Assembly: GCF_039544265.1 (NCBI RefSeq)
Contig: NZ_BAABLI010000012.1
Coordinates: 124,001 to 188,000 of the forward strand
Reading direction: 5' to 3'
DNA length: 64,000 nt
From: Corallincola platygyrae
GTDB taxonomy: Bacteria; Pseudomonadota; Gammaproteobacteria; Enterobacterales; Neiellaceae
The notes beneath the pieces were generated by a model that saw nothing but the letters and a program-made list of their open reading frames with translations, was not told the origin of the DNA and searched no databases. Positions 53,643 to 63,022 of the stretch are shown here, one piece after another. Position 1 is the stretch's first letter; every line of letters begins with the position of its first letter. The position numbers and the translations under genes were made by a program.

Positions 53643-55382
53643 TTATGCTATCGCCTCTTCTCTTGTTTGTTGATGTTTTCCCATGCTGGCGATAGAGCGA
53701 TTCAGCCAGATCACAGGGATCAAACCCACCAGTACAATCATCATTGATGCAGGTGCCGCATCCATCAGGCGCTCATCCGAGGCCATTTCATAAGCACGTA
53801 CCGCCAGCGTATTAAAGTTAAAAGGACGCAGCATCAGCGTGGCTGGTAACTCTTTCAACACGTCGACAAACACTATCAACAGTGCGGTTAGCACACTGCT
53901 TTTTAACAGCGGGATATGAATCAATCTTAGTGTCTGAATGGGAGACTTACCCAACGAACGAGCTGACTGATCCAAGCTGGGTTTTATACCTTGCAAACCA
54001 CTCTGCACCGCGCCCAGTGAGATCGCCAGGAACCGAATGGTGTAAGCAAAAATAAGCGCCACCAGCGTACCTGATAGCAACAGGCCAAGGTCAACCGAGA
54101 ACAGCTGCTCCAGGTACACTACCCAATGGTGATCAACCCAGATCAGGCAAACCATCACACCTATGGCGATAATGGTGCCGGGCAATGCATAACCCATAGA
54201 CACCAGCTGTACCGCCCAGCCAACCACACCTTTGGGCCGCGAACGCGCAGCATAAGCCAGCACCAAAGCCAGAAAAACAGAGATGACCGCCGCCATTCCC
54301 GCCAACGAAAACGTATTCCAAGTCAGCTGTATAAAGTCTGCACTGAGCAGTTCTTCACTTTGCAGGCTCCAGCCAATCAGCACCGCGGCAGGAACCAGAA
54401 AACCAAACAATGGTGGCACCACACAGGCCAATGTGGCTAGCCAGCGCTTCCAACCAGTAAGAGACTCTCTTTGCTGCAGTTGCCCCTGCTCGGCGTGGCT
54501 GAAGTAGCGGATACGTCGGCGCGAATACTTCTCTATGACCAACAATGTGAGCACAAAGCCCAACAACATCATGGCCAATTGGGCAGCGGCGGCTGTGTCA
54601 CCAAAACCGTAGAAGGTACGAAAAATCCCGGTCGTAAATGTCGACACCCCAAAGTACTGGACTGTACCGTAATCGGCTAAGGTTTCCATCAGCGCCAAAG
54701 ACAGCCCCGCCACTATCGCAGGACGCGCCAGAGGCAAAGCCAAGCGGTAGAAATTCTGAAACGGTGACATCCCCAGGCTGCGCCCGGCATCAAACATGTG
54801 CCTGGGCTGCACAATGAATGCCGCTCGGCTCATCAGGTAGACGTAGGGATAGAGTACCAGCGACAACATAACCATGGCGCCCCCCAAAGAGCGCACCTCG
54901 GGGAACCAGTATTGGCCGTACCGTAAGCCTGTCCACTCTCTTATCGCCGTTTGAATTGGACCGGCAAAATCAAGTAATCCGGTATAGGTGTAGGCGATGA
55001 TATAGGCGGGAACCGCCATGGGTAAAAGCAACAACAGCGACAGTGCGCGCCGCATCGGAAACTCGTAACGGGAGGTGAGCCAGGCGGCAGGCACACCAAG
55101 CATCAGCACACCGACGCCAACCCCCAACATCAGTGCAAATGAGTTAAACAGGTAGTCTCCGAGCACGGTTTGCCAAAGGTGCAGCCAAACACTGGCAGCA
55201 CCGGCCGACAATCCATTTATCGCTGAGTCATCGGCAACAAACCAGGCCAATCCAGGGATCATCAGGATCGGCACCAGCAGAACCAATGCCACCATAATGG
55301 CACCACTGGAAAGCAGGTTGGCGCTGAATACTCCGCGCAACCTGCTGCTGGTTAATGATGTCTGACTCACTGTGTTCTGCAA
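53643..55382 (-). CDS. fbpB: Ferric iron ABC transporter permease
   Basis: A 579-aa fused double permease with about twelve hydrophobic helices in two halves. Each half carries an EAA-type loop, seen as DAGRSLGMSPFQNFYRLALPL and DQSARSLGKSPIQTLRLIHIPLL (partly), for contact with FbpC. The start is TTG 55382 or GTG 55370. It lies between fbpA and fbpC, 48 nt after fbpA. Confidence 0.92.
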   Translation of the reverse strand: MQNTVSQTSLTSSRLRGVFSANLLSSGAIMVALVLLVPILMIPGLAWFVADDSAINGLSAGAASVWLHLWQTVLGDYLFNSFALMLGVGVGVLMLGVPAAWLTSRYEFPMRRALSLLLLLPMAVPAYIIAYTYTGLLDFAGPIQTAIREWTGLRYGQYWFPEVRSLGGAMVMLSLVLYPYVYLMSRAAFIVQPRHMFDAGRSLGMSPFQNFYRLALPLARPAIVAGLSLALMETLADYGTVQYFGVSTFTTGIFRTFYGFGDTAAAAQLAMMLLGFVLTLLVIEKYSRRRIRYFSHAEQGQLQQRESLTGWKRWLATLACVVPPLFGFLVPAAVLIGWSLQSEELLSADFIQLTWNTFSLAGMAAVISVFLALVLAYAARSRPKGVVGWAVQLVSMGYALPGTIIAIGVMVCLIWVDHHWVVYLEQLFSVDLGLLLSGTLVALIFAYTIRFLAISLGAVQSGLQGIKPSLDQSARSLGKSPIQTLRLIHIPLLKSSVLTALLIVFVDVLKELPATLMLRPFNFNTLAVRAYEMASDERLMDAAPASMMIVLVGLIPVIWLNRSIASMGKHQQTREEAIA

Positions 55383-55430
55383 TCGCTACTACTCTAGTAT
55401 TCCTGGTCTGGCGCTCTAGCCGTACGCTGA

Positions 55431-56453
55431 TTATTTCCAGTTAGCACGATCCATGGTTTCTACCGCAAGGCGGTTGTTTTCACCCAGCAGAGACAAGTTA
55501 ATGGCATCGGCTTTGAATTCGCCCCAGCTATTCAACACATCTGACGCTGGCACACCTGGCACAATGGGGTATTCATTATTCACTTGGGCATACCAGGACT
55601 GAGATTCACCGGTCAGCATAAAGGCGATCAGTTGGTTGGCAGCGTCACCGTTTTTAGCCGATTTCGTCACACCGATACCACTGGCGTTTACGTGTGTGCC
55701 TCGGTCCTGCTGGTTTGGCCAAAACACACCCAGTTTATCCGCTACCGCATTTTTAGCTGCATCACTGCTGCTGGCCAGACGGCCAAAGTAGTAAGTGTTT
55801 GCTATCGCGATATCACAGACACCGGCTGCAGCCGCTTTCAGCTGGTCAGTATCGCCGCCTGCAGGTGGACGCGCCATATTCGCAACAATGCCTTTGGCAA
55901 ACGCTTCTGTCTTTTCCTGACCTTCCGCCACAATCATTGAAGCTATCAGTGACTGGTTATAGATATTGCTGGAGGAACGAATACAGATACGACCTGCCCA
56001 CTTGCGGTCAGTCAGCGCCTCATAGGTGGAGAGCTCTTCTGGTTTTACCTTGCCTTTAACATAGAAGATGGGACGCGCACGCATGGTCAGCGCCACCCAC
56101 TCGCCCTCGGCATCACGCATATTGGCTGGCACCTTATCCTGATAAACCGCCGATTGCATTGGCTGCAACAGACCTGCGGCTTTAGCACGATATAGACGAC
56201 CAGCATCGGCGGTAATCAGCAGATCAGCCGGTGAGCGTGCGCCCTCTTTTTGCAGGCGGGTAATCAGCGCATCGTCCTTACCTGTGACCAGGTTGACCTT
56301 GATACCTGTCTGCTCGGTAAACTTATCCAGCAGAGGTTTTATCAATGCTTCTTTGCGAGAGGAGTAAACATTAACTTCAGCAGCAAACGCCTGAGCGGGT
56401 GCCATAACTAAGGCCAAAACCCCTGCAACGGCAGAAAACAGCAATTTTTTCAT
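55431..56453 (-). CDS. fbpA: Ferric iron periplasmic binding protein
   Basis: A 340-aa class II Fe3+-binding protein. The signal peptide is MKKLLFSAVAGVLALVMAPAQAFA, and the mature protein begins EVNVYSSRKE. Tyr-Tyr in IANTYYFGRL matches the iron-ligand tyrosines of FbpA. ATG 56451-56453 has AAGGAAAAGG as RBS; an upstream in-frame start would put 14 extra residues before the signal. A Fur-like box lies about 60 nt upstream, so the operon should be induced when iron is low. Confidence 0.95.
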   Translation of the reverse strand: MKKLLFSAVAGVLALVMAPAQAFAAEVNVYSSRKEALIKPLLDKFTEQTGIKVNLVTGKDDALITRLQKEGARSPADLLITADAGRLYRAKAAGLLQPMQSAVYQDKVPANMRDAEGEWVALTMRARPIFYVKGKVKPEELSTYEALTDRKWAGRICIRSSSNIYNQSLIASMIVAEGQEKTEAFAKGIVANMARPPAGGDTDQLKAAAAGVCDIAIANTYYFGRLASSSDAAKNAVADKLGVFWPNQQDRGTHVNASGIGVTKSAKNGDAANQLIAFMLTGESQSWYAQVNNEYPIVPGVPASDVLNSWGEFKADAINLSLLGENNRLAVETMDRANWK

Positions 56454-56512
56454 CAACCTTTTCCTTAACGCGACGTGACTTTTAAGGCAAATCATAATCT
56501 ACAATTAGGGAT

Positions 56513-56531
56513 GATACCTATTCTCATTCCC
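56513..56531 (-). promoter_or_regulatory. Fur box upstream of fbpABC
   Basis: Read on the minus strand, GGGAATGAGAATAGGTATC matches 13 of 19 positions of the Fur consensus GATAATGATAATCATTATC. It lies 60-78 nt upstream of the fbpA ATG, next to a TATGAT -10-like box, consistent with iron-dependent repression. Confidence 0.7.
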
Positions 56532-56593
56532 ATTTAATAATGAACTATTTTGTGACTTTATAGGAGAGAAAAAGTTCGCCACCTTGAAACGCA

Positions 56594-56620
56594 CAAAAAA
56601 ACCGGCCAAATGACCGGTTT
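56594..56620 (-). terminator. Terminator of the kinase/HDOD operon
   Basis: AAACCGG-N8-CCGGTTT (inner CA/TG pairs), followed on the minus strand by a T-run (TTTTTTT), 26 nt after the HDOD gene stop. Confidence 0.88.
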
Positions 56621-56646
56621 AGTATGCCAGCGAAAGAGAATCCCCC

Positions 56647-57960
56647 TCACTCGCTGCAGTAAACCTGTCTGAGCTCTGGTAACACCTCAACCAACTTGCC
56701 CATCACCTCAAACAGCGCCAACTCAGACATACCATGCTGTTGACAGAAAGGTAAGGAGGATAGCGTCTTAGCACCTTTCTCTGTCACCCCTTCACGAATG
56801 GCAATCAACGCCCGTTTGGCCACAAACAACAGATGCAGTTCAGGGCTGGCAGCCAAGCCTTGGTCAATATACTTCAAGCCCTGTTGTTGACGCGCCAGCT
56901 GCTGATAACCAATGGGGAAGCCCCAGCTTTTAAGAACAGTTGCACCAAACATGCCCTGATAATCTTCAAATGCGGCTTCCAGCTGCAACTTGTCTTCATC
57001 TGTCATCGGACGCTGCTGACTCAGCTCATCAAACAGACGCAGGATAAGCATTTTACCGGTATTGTGAATCAGCCCCATGGTGAAAGGGTCTAAAGCGAAA
57101 TTCACATCGCAGACTCTCGCCAACTGTTCACAGGATACCGCGACATTAATCGCATCGCGCCAGCAAGCTTCGGCACTTTGCCTTGCACCATCAGACAACA
57201 TATCAAACTGCGGTTTCATACAGATCGCATTCACCTGCTGTTCGGTGACTTGCAACCCGAGACGATTGATCGCATCAACCAGCGACTTACATGGTCGTAA
57301 GCCACGGTAATAGGTGCTATTTGATAATTTAATCAGCTTAGCGGTCACCACCAGATCGGTTTTAAGCAGCTCAGCAATCTGGTTGATATCGGCACCACTG
57401 GCCATCAGGTCTTTTAACTGGTTGTAGGTTTCTGATTGCTTGGGAAGCTCCAGCTCACCCTTTTTAAGCCGCTCCATACTGATCTTCAGAGCTTGCTCAG
57501 GCGTCATCAAGTTTTCAGCTGCATCACTCTCCTCCCCTTCCGATCTTTCATCAGATGGGGCAATCAAACCCAGCTCAATCAGTTTCTCTTTGATCGATGC
57601 GCCCGTGAACGGCTTTAACAGGTAGTCATCACAACCCGCTTTGATCGCGTTAATTACCTCTTTACGGTCCGAGTGGGATGTGACCATGACAATTTTGGCG
57701 CGCTCCTGCTCAGCTAAACAGTAACGTCGTTCCAGCGCTCGAAGCTCGGCTAATACCTCAGGGCCGCGCATATCGGGCATATCGACATCCAGAGTAACAA
57801 ACTGAAATGGTACTTCTGCTTTCAATGCCGCTACGAAACGGCTCAGAGCCGAGTTTCCATTTTCGGCTTGAGTGCTATTACCTATCCCGTTAAGAATCGC
57901 GCTCATCTTACTGCGGCAGACGAAATCATCGTCCACTACCAAGCTCTTTAACTCGGACAT
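56647..57960 (-). CDS. Response regulator with HDOD output domain
   Basis: A 437-aa two-domain protein. A receiver (residues 1-135) has the acidic cluster VVDDD (8-12), phosphoacceptor Asp58 in LDVDMPDM and Lys in LLKPFTG. An HDOD domain (about 180-390) follows, with SNSTYYRGLRPCKSLVDAINRLG and GLIHNTGKMLI. HDOD proteins are non-catalytic HD relatives that act in signalling. Its start overlaps the histidine kinase stop by 13 nt, so the two are a matched operon. Output unknown. Confidence 0.9.
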   Translation of the reverse strand: MSELKSLVVDDDFVCRSKMSAILNGIGNSTQAENGNSALSRFVAALKAEVPFQFVTLDVDMPDMRGPEVLAELRALERRYCLAEQERAKIVMVTSHSDRKEVINAIKAGCDDYLLKPFTGASIKEKLIELGLIAPSDERSEGEESDAAENLMTPEQALKISMERLKKGELELPKQSETYNQLKDLMASGADINQIAELLKTDLVVTAKLIKLSNSTYYRGLRPCKSLVDAINRLGLQVTEQQVNAICMKPQFDMLSDGARQSAEACWRDAINVAVSCEQLARVCDVNFALDPFTMGLIHNTGKMLILRLFDELSQQRPMTDEDKLQLEAAFEDYQGMFGATVLKSWGFPIGYQQLARQQQGLKYIDQGLAASPELHLLFVAKRALIAIREGVTEKGAKTLSSLPFCQQHGMSELALFEVMGKLVEVLPELRQVYCSE

Positions 57961-60884
57961 TTGCTGCTTTGCTCCTCAATTTCCTGATCCAGCAATGCTA
58001 TTTGCACTGCCAGTTCATCCAACGCGCCAGCAACCTTGTCGGCATTCCCTGCGTTGGATTCCTGCTCCAATACTTTCGCCACCACAGCTAATCGATCTGC
58101 AGTTAAGTTAGCTGCCCCACCCTTTATCTTGTGGGCTTCAGCGCGAACCGTTTCCAACTCGCCATCAGCTAAGGCGTTCTTCATCTGTGTTAGCTGCTCA
58201 GGCAGCATGTTAGCAAATTGCGATAGAGTAGTATTGACCATGTCGACGTCATCAAGAAACTCCTCCATCAGGCGTTCCATGTTCAAGACCGCCCCCTGTT
58301 TCGGGTCGGACTCAGTCTCATCGGTGTTTTGAGTCGCAGGTTGGCCATGGCTCAGCCAACGCTGCACAGTGGCGATTAATGCCTGACGACGAAACGGTTT
58401 ACAGAGAAAATCGTTCATGCCCAGCTCAAAACACTTCTCCCGAACACCTTCAAGCGAATGTGCACTCAAGGCAACAATCGGAGTTTGGTCATCATCATCG
58501 GCTAGAGACATGGCACGGATCTGAGTCGCCGCAGTAAAACCATCCATAACAGGCATCTGTAGGTCCATGAGCACCAAGTCGGGGGGATCTGACTGATACA
58601 AATTGACCGCTTCTAAACCATTTTCAGCCAGAAATACTTCTGCACCCGCGGCTTTCAGGTGGGCCATCGCAACTTTCTGATTGGCCGGATAATCTTCAGC
58701 CAGCAGTATCTTGCAGCCAAGTAATGGCTGGCTCATTTCCGCACTGGGTTTTTCAACACGTTCTGACTCTTCATCAACAGACAGTTTGCTCAGCGCTTTT
58801 TTAAGCTCTACCCAGCGCAGTGGCACCGATAACTGACCTTTGAGCACATCTCGCCAGCGCTGTTTAGCTAAGGACTCAGGTTGCACCCCGATATCACTGA
58901 TGACGATCACGGGCAGGCTGGGCAAGCGAGATTCAATTTCTGACGGCAGCATATGATCGCTGGCCATAACTACCGCAGCAGCTTGATCTGCAGGGCTTAA
59001 ACAGAGATAGTTTTGGACCATCTGCTCCCAATTGCTCGCTAGTAGCGCCTGATATCCCATACTCTGCAGATAGCAACCTATGCTCTCTCTCACTCCCGTG
59101 TCAGACTCTGCCACCAGAATCGTATGGTCAGGAATAGGCTCAACAGGCGCGCCAACAGCCCCCCCTTTTTGGGAGCGGCCAAGGTGCAACGTGAACCAAA
59201 AACAGCTACCTTTTCCAGGCTCACTTTCTACCGCCAGTTCACCATCCATCATATCGATCAACTCAAGCGCAATGGAGGTTCCTAAACCTGTACCGCCGTA
59301 TTCACGGGTAATAGATACATCTGCCTGCCTGAACGGTTCAAAGATATTTGCCTGTTGATCTGCGGTCATGCCGATACCGGTATCACGGACCGAAACCTTT
59401 AGATAAAGCTGATCGGCCAAGGACTCCAGCAACTGCACTTCTACGTTAATTTCACCTCGCTCGGTAAACTTGACGGCATTACCCACTAAGTTCATCAAAA
59501 CCTGACGCAGCCGCATAGGATCACCCACCGCCATCACGGGGACATCCGGTGCAATATGGCAATGAAACTTGATTGGTTTATTGGACGCGCGCAATGCAAC
59601 CGCGCTGAACAGTTCTTCGACGCAATTAACCAGACCAAAATCAACATTGGCAAGTTCCAGACAGCCGGCTTCAAACTTGCTCAGATCCAGCACGTTGTTA
59701 ATCAGCATGCGCAGCGCTTCAGCTTCTTTCATGATGGTATCCACCACGTTGTGCTGCTCAGCAGAAAGCGGGAAATCAGCCGCAAGCTCCGCCATGCCAA
59801 TGATGCCGTTAATAGGAGTTCGCACTTCGTGGCTCATATTCGCCAGGAAAGCACTTTTCGCCTCGCTGGCTCGCTCCGCCTCTTGCAGCGCCCGCTCTGC
59901 CTGAATCCGAGCAGACTGCAACTGGTCTGTACGACGTTTTACTACCGATTTGATGCGCCTTTGCGTGCTTCTTAGCACCGCGACATAAGTGCCCAGCACT
60001 ATGATGACTAACGCAGCCAAAGCGATACAGGCGAGGATCACTGCCCCCAGCGCCAATTTAGTTCCACGCTCCCCTTGCTGCATCAGTTCACGTGACATGA
60101 CTAGTGTCAGTACCAAAGGCTCAAAATCATCAGAACTAATCAGAGTTTCGCTTATCTCGATACGATCATCACTTTGCTCCAAAATCCTCTCACCTCTAAG
60201 TTTTAACATTGACTGCAGGCCTGCAGAGTTTTTGGAAAGAGGAGACAAATTCAGGCTCACGCCCTCTTCACCAAAAGAGGACAACTGTTTTGCAAGGTGA
60301 CTGTTTACGGACCGCCCAAGTAAAATGGTTCCGGCATTAAAATCTCTCGACTTCAGCGGTGCTATCGCCAACATGACAGCCCCCTGCTCAGTGGCCACAC
60401 CGCCGCTGATTAATCGATCTCGATTTTCTGAGCGTCGCCAAACTCGAGTGATCTCTTCAACAAATTCAGCATTGAGTTCAATGTTATTTGGTAGCGAGGG
60501 ATGACCATCAGAACGGGTGTATGTGAAGCGAGTGCCCCCATCGCGGGTTAAAAAAAGAGAAAAATCTACATCAAGTTTCTTTGACCAGCGGGCAAAACTG
60601 GCCTGCAGCGCAGATTCGGAAGAGGAGTTAGGCGTAGCCAATTGATCAATGACTTTGACCTGGCCATAAGCAACAGAAACCTCTGCCAGATGACCTAAGT
60701 GATTTAGCTCTTCTTTAAACGCCGTTTTAATCACGGCCGCTCGAGATCTCGCCTGAGCTTGTTCCAGCTCAGCAAACCCAGGAAGCAGGCGCTCTCGGTC
60801 AGTCGATATACCGACAACCAGCACCATTAAAAACAGTGCGCCTGCGATAAAATGTACCGCACGCAATTTAGTTAAACTTGCCAT
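57948..60884 (-). CDS. Hybrid sensor histidine kinase with HPt domain
   Basis: A 978-aa protein: TM1 (11-27), a periplasmic sensor (28-275), TM2 (277-303), coiled coil, HisKA with His352 in ANMSHEVRTPINGIIG, an HATPase domain, a first receiver-like domain (about 590-700), a second receiver with Asp774 in VLMDLQMPVMDG, and a C-terminal HPt domain with His918 in AHKIKGGAANL. The first receiver is degenerate: its acidic pocket reads VAESD and the region around the phosphoacceptor is poor. Phosphorelay His-Asp-His to the adjacent HDOD regulator is likely. Signal unknown. Confidence 0.93.
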   Translation of the reverse strand: MASLTKLRAVHFIAGALFLMVLVVGISTDRERLLPGFAELEQAQARSRAAVIKTAFKEELNHLGHLAEVSVAYGQVKVIDQLATPNSSSESALQASFARWSKKLDVDFSLFLTRDGGTRFTYTRSDGHPSLPNNIELNAEFVEEITRVWRRSENRDRLISGGVATEQGAVMLAIAPLKSRDFNAGTILLGRSVNSHLAKQLSSFGEEGVSLNLSPLSKNSAGLQSMLKLRGERILEQSDDRIEISETLISSDDFEPLVLTLVMSRELMQQGERGTKLALGAVILACIALAALVIIVLGTYVAVLRSTQRRIKSVVKRRTDQLQSARIQAERALQEAERASEAKSAFLANMSHEVRTPINGIIGMAELAADFPLSAEQHNVVDTIMKEAEALRMLINNVLDLSKFEAGCLELANVDFGLVNCVEELFSAVALRASNKPIKFHCHIAPDVPVMAVGDPMRLRQVLMNLVGNAVKFTERGEINVEVQLLESLADQLYLKVSVRDTGIGMTADQQANIFEPFRQADVSITREYGGTGLGTSIALELIDMMDGELAVESEPGKGSCFWFTLHLGRSQKGGAVGAPVEPIPDHTILVAESDTGVRESIGCYLQSMGYQALLASNWEQMVQNYLCLSPADQAAAVVMASDHMLPSEIESRLPSLPVIVISDIGVQPESLAKQRWRDVLKGQLSVPLRWVELKKALSKLSVDEESERVEKPSAEMSQPLLGCKILLAEDYPANQKVAMAHLKAAGAEVFLAENGLEAVNLYQSDPPDLVLMDLQMPVMDGFTAATQIRAMSLADDDDQTPIVALSAHSLEGVREKCFELGMNDFLCKPFRRQALIATVQRWLSHGQPATQNTDETESDPKQGAVLNMERLMEEFLDDVDMVNTTLSQFANMLPEQLTQMKNALADGELETVRAEAHKIKGGAANLTADRLAVVAKVLEQESNAGNADKVAGALDELAVQIALLDQEIEEQSSKCPS

Positions 60885-61074
60885 CTGTCAGATCAATAAG
60901 TCTTTTGTGAATGCACAGAGCTCTGTGCTCTTTATCTAAAGAGAGGTATTCATACATAAGTGTATAAATAATTGACAGTTTTATAAAAGAGAGTTGCAGC
61001 ACAGTTCCGACGAACAACCCTCGACCCCTGTCACGATTTAAGAACTAGGTTACGCTTAAGGGGAACAAGCATAT

Positions 61075-61488
61075 TTGGTTGTGGAGTTTTGTTTGACCGA
61101 CATACTGGATGCACACGGTGTATTTGAATTCACTGTAGACCGGGACATGACGCATTTGAAGCTAGATGGCAGCTTCAATGCCGAGGGTGTTCGGGCAATG
61201 CACGAATACATAGTGGCCTGCCTGAAGGCTTTACCAACCATTCCAAACTTGGCACTGGTAGATGTCACAGGCTGGACGCTTTCTACGCCAGACAGTGCCC
61301 CCGCAACCCGCGCTCTACATCGCAAGATGTCAGAATCAGGCTTGGCATATGTCGCCTACATCACTGACAACGTTGAGATAAGGCGGGTGATTCTAGAAGA
61401 GTTATGGGACCAACACCCCAATGTTTGTCGCGGCTATTTTAAGAGCCGCGCTCAAGCAAAAAAGTGGTTAGCAAAGCAGAAAAATTGA
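61075..61488 (+). CDS. Small STAS/SpoIIAA-like protein
   Basis: A 137-aa protein divergent from the histidine kinase gene (190 nt apart). The pattern HLKLDGSFNAEGVRAMHEYIVACLKALP then LALVDVTGWTLSTPDSAPATRALHRKMSESGLAYVAYI suggests a SpoIIAA/STAS-like alternating beta-alpha fold. The start is TTG 61075 with AAGGGGAA 9 nt upstream; GTG 61081 is an alternative. STAS proteins often act as anti-anti-sigma switches or sensors, but no partner kinase domain is present here. Assignment is tentative. Confidence 0.6.
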   Translation: MVVEFCLTDILDAHGVFEFTVDRDMTHLKLDGSFNAEGVRAMHEYIVACLKALPTIPNLALVDVTGWTLSTPDSAPATRALHRKMSESGLAYVAYITDNVEIRRVILEELWDQHPNVCRGYFKSRAQAKKWLAKQKN

Positions 61489-61590
61489 TGCCGGCCGCGC
61501 AATAAATGCACACTCGATTCAATTCCCTACGCAGGCTGTTGACTTGCCGCCTCTAAATCCGTTTAATAGCCGTCCGCGCTAAACAAGCGC

Positions 61591-61628
61591 GCAAGATTTA
61601 GAAAGTTACGCCCAGATAGCTCAGTTGG
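61591..61628 (+). repeat. Direct repeat with a 5' fragment of tRNA-Phe (upstream copy)
   Basis: This 38-nt segment (GCAAGATTTAGAAAGTTAC, then the first 19 nt of tRNA-Phe) recurs exactly at 61721-61758. The copy contains tRNA positions 1-19 at 61610-61628, then breaks off. The 92 nt between copies hold a CAAAGC-ATC-GCTTTG hairpin, a GTCAC/GTGAC pair, and a 17-mer (61668-61684) also found at 9199-9215. It is a truncated tRNA, not functional. Confidence 0.9.
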
Positions 61629-61739
61629 GTGAGCGTGACCAAAGCATCGCTTTGCAGCACGCGAACGCGAGGCAGGACGCCGAGCCGGACGTCACTCCAT
61701 GGATGGGTGACATAAAATGAGCAAGATTTAGAAAGTTAC

Positions 61740-61815
61740 GCCCAGATAGCTCAGTTGGTAGAGCAGGGGATTGAAAATCCCCGTGTCCCTGGTTCGATTC
61801 CGGGTCTGGGCACCA
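61740..61815 (+). tRNA. tRNA-Phe (anticodon GAA)
   Basis: 76 nt with encoded CCA. Acceptor GCCCAGA pairs with TCTGGGC, the D arm is GCTC...GAGC, the anticodon stem GGGGA/TCCCC frames TTGAAAA with anticodon GAA, and the T arm GGTTCGATTC is intact. Its first 19 nt plus 19 nt of leader are duplicated 130 nt upstream. Confidence 0.97.
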
Positions 61816-61823
61816 TACATCAG

Positions 61824-61854
61824 AAGCCCTGTCCTCACGGACGGGGCTTTTTTG
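61824..61854 (+). terminator. Terminator after tRNA-Phe
   Basis: AGCCCTGTCC-TCAC-GGACGGGGCT followed by a T-run, 9 nt after the tRNA CCA. Confidence 0.9.
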
Positions 61855-61888
61855 TTTCACATTACTTATCAATAAAACTGATACCAAT

Positions 61889-62803
61889 CTACTTTGGCAT
61901 CAATCCATTAAAACCACGTTTCGCCAACCATTTGGCTTCAGACAAAATGCACTCGCGAAGTGAGTTCTCTCCGGCATCTTTTCGCCAAATAAAGCTCAGG
62001 GTTCGCGCCATATTCAGCTCGGGTACATTCAGCGCTACCAGCTTTTTCCGCTCAATCGCTTTGACTACATCCAGGTAGGGCAGACAGCTCAGATAGGCGC
62101 CATTGACCACCATATTCTTCAGAATCGGTACGTGTTCGTATTCGCGCCATACATCTAGATTGTCGATAAGCCCATGAATGGCAGAGTTGAAGATACGCCG
62201 CGTCCCTGCCCCAGGCTCTCGCAGCACCCATTTGGCCTGCTCCAGCTGGGCGAGGCTGACTCTGTCATACTTGGCATAAGGGTGATTCAAGGCTGCGACG
62301 ACCACCAGCTGGTCGTGCACCCACACTTCCTGATGCACCCGCGCATCATCGCAGCGACCTTCTATCACGCCCAGTTGGTAGTCGTGAGCTAGCACACCCT
62401 GAATAACATTCTCAGTGTTCTCCACCTCTACATTGATTCGTAATTCTGGAAAGTCGCTATCAATTTTACTGATAAGGTGAGGCACCAGGTGCTCAGCTGA
62501 CGTTTGGCTGGCGCCCAGCGCCAGCTCGCCACTGATCAACTGCTGTCCTGTGAACCCTAATTCGATTTGCTGGGCATCAAACAAAAGCTTCTTAGCTCTG
62601 GGGCGGAGCCACTGCCCCCAAGGCGTCAGGCTCATTCGCTTGCCGTTGCGGTCAAACAAGGGCTCGCCTAACAATTTTTCTAATTGATTAAGTGCCATGC
62701 TGGCCGCCGATTGTGTCAGCGCCAGCTTTTTAGCCGCCATACTCACACTCTCATAGCTGGCAACCGCTTCAAATACCGCCAATTGCTTCAATGTATATCG
62801 CAT
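61889..62803 (-). CDS. LysR family transcriptional regulator
   Basis: A 304-aa regulator with the N-terminal winged helix (LKQLAVFEAVASYESVSMAAKKLALTQSAASMALNQLEKLLG, split in two motifs) and the C-terminal LysR substrate-binding domain. ATG 62801-62803 is used; a GTG codon directly precedes it. It resembles the YeiE-type group. It is divergent from focA across about 220 nt, so it probably controls the formate/nitrite transporter. Two copies of ATCAATTTA lie in the shared region and could be part of a binding site. Confidence 0.9.
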   Translation of the reverse strand: MRYTLKQLAVFEAVASYESVSMAAKKLALTQSAASMALNQLEKLLGEPLFDRNGKRMSLTPWGQWLRPRAKKLLFDAQQIELGFTGQQLISGELALGASQTSAEHLVPHLISKIDSDFPELRINVEVENTENVIQGVLAHDYQLGVIEGRCDDARVHQEVWVHDQLVVVAALNHPYAKYDRVSLAQLEQAKWVLREPGAGTRRIFNSAIHGLIDNLDVWREYEHVPILKNMVVNGAYLSCLPYLDVVKAIERKKLVALNVPELNMARTLSFIWRKDAGENSLRECILSEAKWLAKRGFNGLMPK

Positions 62804-63022
62804 CACACGCCCCCAACTACAGTGACTTCAGCGCTTAGCGCCATTTCAACACAGGCCCCGCTGACTACGATTACTTTAAATCAATTTATCTGATGGCATA
62901 TCTAAAAACTATCAATTTAACTTCTCTCAAATTTGCCTCTAGTTTGGATATCGCAGCGAGGGCACTCCCCTTTCTCTGCACACACCAAACATCAATAAAG
63001 TTATGGAGGCGACAGCAAACTG

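Noticed and set aside
61610..61629. Second tRNA-Phe gene
   Set aside because: Only the first 19-20 nt are present; there is no anticodon or T arm.
61591..61758. Prophage or island attachment site at tRNA-Phe
   Set aside because: The duplication covers the tRNA 5' end rather than the 3' end, and no integrase gene lies nearby.
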